Positions 57,631 through 64,000 of a DNA stretch of 64,000 nt are shown piece after piece. Within the stretch, counting starts at the first letter, position 1. The number at the start of each line of letters is the position of its first letter. The stretch comes from Aquanectria penicillioides. Its lineage: Eukaryota; Ascomycota; Sordariomycetes; Hypocreales; Nectriaceae. The notes below the pieces were generated by a model. The model had not been told where the DNA came from and did no database searches. It saw nothing but the letters and a program-made list of their open reading frames with translations. The translations under genes were made by a program, and so were the position numbers. The stretch covers positions 1,922,001 to 1,986,000 of the forward strand of contig PYIU01000004.1 of NCBI GenBank assembly GCA_003415625.1, given 5' to 3'.

Positions 57631-60600
57631 TCAGTCATTTCGTTCTTCAACCCCAGAACGAGGCTCTCGCCAGAGAGCCTTGAGCTTCCAAATGAATTTC
57701 TCCCATCGCCTTACAAAGTGGCTCCGTGGTATATCATCTCCAGTCCCAACACCAAGTTCGGTTGTGTTATGATGACGATGGATAGGCGAGTGCCCGCCCC
57801 AGGGGTAGTTTGGATCGTCGGGGAGCTCGTCCTGTGGAACGATTGTGCCCGTGGGTACAGGATACATCGGCTTCCCAGCGTTCGATTCTCGATCATTTGT
57901 TGTCACAGTCTCTAGGGTTGTTGGCGCCGGGTATCCTTTCCACCCTAGATCCTTGTTAGCCTTGGAATACGTACCTTGTTTTTCTCGTGACATACCCTTC
58001 GACGTGAAATGCTGTGTGGTGTTGCCCCATCGCAACGTCGTGCAGGTACTCTTCGCGCTAGTCGAGTTGCAGATCGTTGTAACGGGAATGGGGATGGGCG
58101 GGTGGAATGACCATGGCGGGATTGTCCCGCTATGGGTGTGAGAGCAGTTTGAAGTGGAATGGGTTGTTGATCTCGTTGTGACGTCAGGGCGTTTTCCTGT
58201 TTCCGAACAAGTCGTCGAGGGCCTCGTTGATGTGCACGGGCTAGTTGTGTTACCAGCCTTTGTTGTGGACCAGCACGGAGTTGTCACATTTCGCGTCGGA
58301 GTCCATGTTTTCACCACACCACCAGTCGCGGTAGTCTGGGCACTTACGCCGGAATGATCCGAGATCGTAGTATTTTGCGTGGTGTACAAGGGGCTCGCAG
58401 AAGATCCAAAGTCCGTCATAGAGGATACCCCTGTGGTCCAAGGAGGTATCGGGCTCAAGGATGTAACCGAGTCCGAGCTCGTCGAATTGAATCTGGCATT
58501 TGAAGAGGATGCTGCAAGTCTGGAGGAGAAAGGTGGAGTTGCGGACTTGGCGGAGCCAGCGGTCTCCGATGACCCCGAATGCACCGAAGTGGAATTGGTC
58601 CAGATCGGAGAGCTCGTCTTTCCGGCTGAGCTAATGCCAGTTCCTCCGGAGATTCGCGATGGCCAAGACTCCGTCTGCCAAGATGAAATAATGGAGCCAC
58701 TTGAAAGACCAGTGGGCCCGAGAGAGCTGAGCGAAGAGTTGCTCGTGGGGTATGGAGGTGTGCTCGTCAACCCCGAGAAGCTTGGGCCCGCCGTGGAATT
58801 GAAGGAAGCCCAGCTTGATCGCGTAATCACGACCGTCATTGTTGAAATGTTGACAGACACATGTGTGCTGACTCCAGTCCGGTTTCGAGTTGGCAGAGTG
58901 CTTGAATTGGACGATGTTGGGTACAAGGGTGTTTTCGTTGCCGACGCAGAGCCCGATAATCCCGTGTAAGTGCCGAAAGATGCTGACAGAAAGGACTCTG
59001 GAGAAGAAGCGTCACCTGTGGCCGATATTGTCATGGTGGAACCCAACACCCTTGTCAGGCTTGTGAGGTTTCCGGAAGTTGGAAACGGAAGTGGCAGTGG
59101 CCTGCCGCTACCAGGAATAGAAGAGCCCCATGTCAAATTGGATGGCACTGGGAACGGTGGAACATTCGTTTGTCTGGTATAGGTCCGAGTGTAGTCGGTC
59201 TTCGTGAAATAGCTTGTAGAGATGTTGGTAGGGATAGGAAATGGAGGAATGCCTGAGTTTGATGTAGCCCAAGTCGAAGCCCCAATGCTGGAGTTCCTGG
59301 AGATACTTGGCAGTGTGGTGAATGTCAAGTTCAAGGAAGTGGAAAATGGCGGAGCAGAAGATGAGAAGGAGTATCGGGATCTTGTTCCGGTGCGGTAACT
59401 TGACCAACTTCTTGGATCACTGGCGTTCCAAGGAAATCCTGGAGTTAGAGAGAGTGTCCTGGTGATCGAAAAAGTAGCGACTACAGAACTGCCATTTCCA
59501 ACTGGTGCAGTGGTGGTATTCAGAATGCGGGATGTTGAAGTAACCAGAGTCTGGCGAGTACCATCGGTTGTGCTAGATGGAGGCCACAATGTAATCTTAG
59601 TCGCATTGTAGTATGAAGTATCACTTCCCCGCCCACTTGTAGTGCTACCATCAAACTCGGAGTTGATGAATGATGTCGTTGAGACAATGGCCCCAGTCGA
59701 GTTTCCAGTTGTTTGCCAGACAATCGAAGAATTTGTTGGGAATGGAAATGGCGGGATATTGGCACCTCTGGAAATACTAACCGATGTGATGGAAGTATTA
59801 TGGCCTGGAGGCGCAGAAATCGCTGTTGAAATCATGGTGGATCGTCTTGGATCCGATTCCGTGGCGGCTGTGGTATTGAGTCTAGGAGAGAATGTTATTG
59901 TGGAGTCGGACCTGGACCTATCTGTACTAGTGATCGTAGCATTTGTAGGCTGAGACGCTGTGGTTTCTTCTCTGCTTTGCCCGCTGCTTGGGCCGGAGGT
60001 CGATCCATTGACTGTGAGTGTGGAAGTTGCTGACCATCGAATTGATGATACGATACGTGTAGGCGACCTCGTTGTTCCGGATTCCAACGTACTGGTCGAG
60101 TTCGACGGGAAAGGAGGTGACAAAGTCCAAGACGAAAGCATTGCAGACTGACTGCTAGGCATGTCGGGGTTGGTGGTTGGTCCCCGGGTCCTTGGGTCAT
60201 CAAGCGTGATGGTCGACCAGTCGGACGTAAATGATGTGGATTGGCTAAAGCTAACCTTAGAGGACAGAGAAATCCCTTGAGTTTCGTTTAAAATGCGAGT
60301 CTGAGTCTGCACCATGGAGGTATTGAATAACTGCGTTGAACTATTGGTGCCAACCGTCTTAGCATGAGTGTGCGTGGCTCCTCCAGGATATATGGTTACT
60401 ACCGAGCCTCCAGTAAGGGTAATGACAGTTAGTGTAAAAGTCTCAACCCGGCTTGCTGCATTAGAGGTCACAGACTGAACCGATTGAGTGGAATTGGTTG
60501 GTGGGAAGCTACCAAAGGACAGCGATGAAATCTTAACACCCGTACCAGAAGATTGAGAAATCAAGGTGCCACTCAGAGTCATTCTGCCAGATGTCGTGCT

Positions 60601-61935
60601 GACAGCAGAGGCCGTGGCCGCGGAATTGACAGATGATGTTGAGAGCACTCCTGTAGAAGATGGTTCATCTAGCCAGGATGTTGGGAAGGTCATCCAATCA
60701 CTGGAAACCAATGACTGCGTTCCAGTCAAATCTTGTGAAAGAGTTGGGAGAGTGATGGTAATGTTCATCCTGAAAGTTGAAGTGATGGTGGTGGTAAGTT
60801 CCAGGTCGGAAGATCCAGGAACAGTCAGTGGGAATGACTGTGTTGGTTTTGTCGAGTTTGTTGACCCTGTCGAGGAGGTTCTGGCCTCAGTCTGATTGAA
60901 TGAAGTACTAGTACTATCCCACGAAATGTGTGTACCGGTCCAAGTACTCTCAACCGTGCTGCTCTGGGTGACAGTGGAGCCTGAGCTTTGGTTCGAGTCC
61001 GTAGCAGTCGTCCGACCAGATGAAGTCCAGTGCAGAGTTGTTGAGTGGTCACTGAAACTTGTTTGATTCCCATGGACTGTGAGAGAGCTACTTGCCAAGA
61101 CCTTGGTCGTCTCTGAAATATCAGATGGGGGGAGCGAAGAAACGAAAATTGTGGTGCTAGTAACTGATTGCAATGTGGTGTTGAAGACCGCCGTTGCGGT
61201 CTGGCTAGTCCGTCCAGGGAACGAAAGATCAGATGATCCAGAAGCTGTGCTTTGCCCAAGGCTTCCTGTCTGTTCAGATGATGGGTTTGATGGTGAGAAA
61301 GATGCCTTCGTATCACTTGTAGTCCCAGGTGAGTCAGACTTGCTGTCTCGGGATCGCGACTTTGAAGGGGTCAGGGAAGCTGAAGTGGCAGTGAGAGATA
61401 TCAAAGTGGATTCGGGTCGAGAACGTGTGGCATTGCCACCTGCAGCAGTTGAGAAAGTTGTCTCGGATAGTGCATTTGTCTCAGTTTTTCCAGACTTGAA
61501 AGATGAAGAAGAAGCAGTTTTGGATTCTCGGGCCTGAGTCTCAAAAGGAGTTTCAAGGGTTGAGGCCGCGCCGGTCTCAGTGGAAGAAGCACTATGTTCC
61601 AGCGTCGGTGTTGAATCTCCAGAGGAGAGAACTGAAGGAATACGATGAGCAGTTTTCTTCAAAAATTTCGCAAAGGCAAGCTCACCATAAGAAGACTGAG
61701 TCGATGCGGTAGGCTCTTGAGTATAGTATGGTGGAGGATTTCCATAGCCGTAATCCGTGGGTTCATCAAAACCGCTGTCCTGGGCATGATGGAGTTCGAT
61801 AGCATCGCGCTTGAGAGTGATTGGTCTCTCCCCAGGATGTTTCGGGGCCACATGCTGTGCTGCTGTACCCAGTAGACAAAGCAACAACAGCACGGCCGAC
61901 AGGAAGCTGACCGAGTATCGAGCTAAAGCTCTCAT
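57631..61935 (-). CDS. Large Ser/Thr-rich secreted cell-wall glycoprotein (mucin/adhesin-like)
   Basis: A single open frame of 1,434 codons. A clear signal peptide, MRALARYSVSFLSAVLLLLCLLGTAAQ, precedes a Lys/Arg-containing segment and then more than 1,100 residues dominated by Ser, Thr, Asn and Pro with many NxS/T sequons. Recurrent short motifs are PPFPFPTNSS, PPFPIPTN, PPFPVPSN and PLPFPTSGN, each followed by a Ser/Thr stretch. A Cys-containing block near the C-terminus (TTPCWSTTKAGNTTSPCTS onward) could be disulfide-bonded. The C-terminus is basic and amphipathic (VRRWEKFIWKLKALWRE) with no GPI signal or membrane helix. The likely role is wall structure or adhesion. The frame is uninterrupted even though it contains C6 runs, unlike several neighbours. 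Confidence 0.85.
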   Translation of the reverse strand: MRALARYSVSFLSAVLLLLCLLGTAAQHVAPKHPGERPITLKRDAIELHHAQDSGFDEPTDYGYGNPPPYYTQEPTASTQSSYGELAFAKFLKKTAHRIPSVLSSGDSTPTLEHSASSTETGAASTLETPFETQARESKTASSSSFKSGKTETNALSETTFSTAAGGNATRSRPESTLISLTATSASLTPSKSRSRDSKSDSPGTTSDTKASFSPSNPSSEQTGSLGQSTASGSSDLSFPGRTSQTATAVFNTTLQSVTSTTIFVSSLPPSDISETTKVLASSSLTVHGNQTSFSDHSTTLHWTSSGRTTATDSNQSSGSTVTQSSTVESTWTGTHISWDSTSTSFNQTEARTSSTGSTNSTKPTQSFPLTVPGSSDLELTTTITSTFRMNITITLPTLSQDLTGTQSLVSSDWMTFPTSWLDEPSSTGVLSTSSVNSAATASAVSTTSGRMTLSGTLISQSSGTGVKISSLSFGSFPPTNSTQSVQSVTSNAASRVETFTLTVITLTGGSVVTIYPGGATHTHAKTVGTNSSTQLFNTSMVQTQTRILNETQGISLSSKVSFSQSTSFTSDWSTITLDDPRTRGPTTNPDMPSSQSAMLSSWTLSPPFPSNSTSTLESGTTRSPTRIVSSIRWSATSTLTVNGSTSGPSSGQSREETTASQPTNATITSTDRSRSDSTITFSPRLNTTAATESDPRRSTMISTAISAPPGHNTSITSVSISRGANIPPFPFPTNSSIVWQTTGNSTGAIVSTTSFINSEFDGSTTSGRGSDTSYYNATKITLWPPSSTTDGTRQTLVTSTSRILNTTTAPVGNGSSVVATFSITRTLSLTPGFPWNASDPRSWSSYRTGTRSRYSFSSSAPPFSTSLNLTFTTLPSISRNSSIGASTWATSNSGIPPFPIPTNISTSYFTKTDYTRTYTRQTNVPPFPVPSNLTWGSSIPGSGRPLPLPFPTSGNLTSLTRVLGSTMTISATGDASSPESFLSASFGTYTGLSGSASATKTPLYPTSSNSSTLPTRNRTGVSTHVSVNISTMTVVITRSSWASFNSTAGPSFSGLTSTPPYPTSNSSLSSLGPTGLSSGSIISSWQTESWPSRISGGTGISSAGKTSSPIWTNSTSVHSGSSETAGSAKSATPPFSSRLAASSSNARFNSTSSDSVTSLSPIPPWTTGVSSMTDFGSSASPLYTTQNTTISDHSGVSAQTTATGGVVKTWTPTRNVTTPCWSTTKAGNTTSPCTSTRPSTTCSETGKRPDVTTRSTTHSTSNCSHTHSGTIPPWSFHPPIPIPVTTICNSTSAKSTCTTLRWGNTTQHFTSKGMSREKQGTYSKANKDLGWKGYPAPTTLETVTTNDRESNAGKPMYPVPTGTIVPQDELPDDPNYPWGGHSPIHRHHNTTELGVGTGDDIPRSHFVRRWEKFIWKLKALWREPRSGVEERND

Positions 61936-63870
61936 CGTTGGAGATCAAAAGACTATCACGGAGATGTTAGATAGACATTCATGTCGTCAGATTCTAAAGA
62001 GCTTAACTTGGTCAGCTAGTAAAGAGTGAATTCGGTGTCTTAATGAGTGCCGAGGGAACCAATGAGCGTTGCAAACACACTAGAACGAGTGATGATACAA
62101 GCGAAGGAAGGTCCTCGACCAAAAGACTGTTTATCCAGGGGTGGACTGGTGTTGGAGTTCGAGGTTAAAGAAACAGAAAGGAAGAGAAGGAGATGAGAGA
62201 GAAGGGAATCGAAACGCGAGAGAGCGTGACGTGACTAGCGGATTGTGCAGGCGAGAAGAAACGCAAGCTGATGGTACAGCTGGCGTCAGCTGTCACGCAG
62301 AGACATCCAGCTGGCAAGTGAAGGGGAGGAAGCAAAAGGACCCTCAAACGCTTATAGAATTTTTCGACAGCTGATACGTTTGGCCTATGACTTTTTGACA
62401 CCCTGGTAGCCTATCACAGCATAGATGCAACCCAAGCGTAACTTACATGGAGGTCGAAAGCGTCAGAAATACTGCGTACCTAATCGTTCCCCCTTGCTTA
62501 CTCGCACAGATGCCATCAAGGATGCAAATTTCTTTCATTCGATGGCTTCCCGAAACCCACTTCACGGCCCGAGAGATCCAAATGTTGAAGATTCCGATGC
62601 CGACTCCCGGTTGAGACGACGGACCTCATCTCCGGGATCAGACCAAGCCAAGGGCCAGGGGCCAGTGAGGCCGAGCTGGAGAACTGAAAACCCTGGGGGA
62701 TCGACATGCAACCGATGTTCGCTCTGCTTGTTTAGGATCAAGGAGGATTTCTTTTACCTCTCGCCTCCTGTTGGTGTTCTTCCGCAAATCTTCGATTCCA
62801 TGGTCCATCCTCATCTCACTCGTCACTCTTCGCCACCGTCGCGATACCACAAAATGCCCATGTCAGACTGCCAGCTTCTTATCTGAGTCCCGTTCTCGCC
62901 TCTATACATGTTACTGAAGTCTCGGGTTTCAATTTCATCGCGACGAGTTTCTTGTTTTGTCCAGTTGCTCACCAAAGTTCCCTCCTCAGCTCGTTAATCC
63001 TAGCCACCAAGCGTAGCCTTTCCGTAACACCCGGAGAGAATCAGGAGAACCTCGCACTATCGTATTTGACTGTGTACCGAGCGCAGGATCTAACCAACCC
63101 CGGCCAGGTGCCTTGTGCTTCCGTGCCACTGCAGCAGTTGATGCACAAAGCCTCGGCTGTGATACGCAATGCAGTTTGTCGCGCCCCGACGAATCGTTTG
63201 CTCTCGTCGAATTGCGTTTGCATTTGTTAAGTTCGGCTAATATAGACAATACTCATCTCAATCCTTCAAGGCACTTCTAAATATCTGCGAATGAGGAATC
63301 ATGTTGGAGTTGCATCTTGCGCAATCTGTGGTCAAAACTATGGCTAGAAATGTAAGTAAATTGACAACTCCATGGCATAAATGATATTTAGATCTTGAAA
63401 ACCAGGCGTAAATGTGAGGTTTTAGTCGGCTAACCTAATTCTTAGTGTCCTTAGAAATGCCGAAAACTTTCATAGGGAGGGACGAGGTTACACAAGTATG
63501 AGTTGCGACAGCCCGATGCCATGGACGTCAAGTAACGACCACCTTGTAACATCATTCTTAGCTGTTGCGAATTCCATTACCGCAACCCCGGTCTCGGCAT
63601 TCACAAAGGTCTCTTTTGTTTGCAAGACCCGACAATTTCGGCTCAAGCTGCCTGAAGATGAATGCAAACAATAGTCCAGTCATTTTACTGAGATTAAAAA
63701 TACCACAGAAACAATTCTCTTGTTACATCATTTTGGTTTTTCATCATACAAGTATCTTCCTTCTGTATCAAGCAGTTCCCACACCAGATCTCACCAATGA
63801 CAATATCTACCGCCAGTGGGGATCTCGCTTGGTGTGGACTTGGAGTTTATTTCCATGGGAGCTCCTTCAC
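61936..63870. other. Spacer between the wall glycoprotein and the right-edge gene
   Basis: 1.9 kb. The left part should hold the promoter of the glycoprotein gene (minus), and the right part the 3' UTR of the edge gene. A plus-strand frame at 62425-62886 has no recognisable family. No gene is supported. Confidence 0.5.
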
Positions 63871-63971
63871 CTACTCTGCCTTCTTAACGGTTTCTCTGAG
63901 CCCCGGTGCGGTTCCGTCAGTCATGGAAGTGTCCTTGGCCTCGATATCAGCTGCCCAGAGGGCTGCACCGA
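63871..63971 (-). CDS. Last exon of an unidentified gene (partial)
   Basis: On the minus strand a CTAAC branch site and TAG acceptor are followed by 101 bases of open frame, read as VGAALWAADIEAKDT, SMTDGTAPGLRETVKKAE and a stop at 63873-63871. The first residue depends on the missing upstream exon. The sharp change from intron-like to codon-like sequence and the mixed, non-repetitive peptide support a real 3' exon. The product was not recognised. Confidence 0.5.
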
Positions 63972-64000
63972 CTACCAACAGTTAGTCCATAGCAAGGAAA

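Noticed and set aside
1..64000. CRISPR array, prophage or bacterial operon
   Set aside because: Spliced eukaryotic genes throughout; tandem repeats found are micro- or minisatellites without unique spacers.

Overview
The window looks like nuclear DNA of a filamentous ascomycete. Its genes carry short GT-AG introns (45-220 bp, one of 380 bp) with CTAAC/CTGAC-like branch sites. They encode typical fungal families: a BOR1-type anion transporter, mitochondrial GTPase MTG1, a Cti6-like PHD protein, an AreA GATA-like domain protein, a GH12 endoglucanase and a Ser/Thr-rich wall glycoprotein. Recurrent TACCTACC/GGTACCT motifs and long, gene-poor spacers suggest Sordariomycetes, possibly Hypocreales. 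That placement is an inference and is weak below class level.

Layout. 0-4 kb: the first codons of a short-chain dehydrogenase leaving the left edge, a BOR1-like transporter with one frame break, and MTG1. 4-10.3 kb: a Cti6-like PHD protein divergent from a conserved membrane-anchored fungal protein. 12-23 kb: two very large, mostly disordered proteins; the second carries candidate zinc-binding segments and two internal tandem repeats. 23.6-33.4 kb: a GATA-like domain protein, a 6.7 kb spacer and a mitochondrial polyol-type SDR. 36.5-42 kb: a divergent leucine-catabolism pair, isovaleryl-CoA dehydrogenase and the beta subunit of methylcrotonoyl-CoA carboxylase (two consecutive mitochondrial steps). 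A perfect 24-bp direct repeat lies about 120-170 bp upstream of each start codon. 42-47.6 kb: a repeat-bearing spacer. 47.6-53.5 kb: an EGF-like single-pass membrane protein, an L-rhamnose mutarotase and a His-rich secretory-pathway membrane protein. 56-62 kb: a GH12 enzyme and a 1,434-residue wall mucin. The right edge holds the last exon of an unidentified minus-strand gene.

The strongest global signal is technical or genomic. In five genes the reading frame is restored at eleven places by one additional base in or next to a G/C run, almost always a C on the coding strand. All eleven shifts go in the same direction. After these corrections, and with one further inferred correction at an exon junction of the 8.2-10.3 kb gene, exon phases and codon totals close exactly. 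This points to systematic contraction of G/C homopolymers in the assembly rather than five independent pseudogenes. BOR1 is the exception and carries one additional base. No rRNA, tRNA, CRISPR or intact transposon was recognised.
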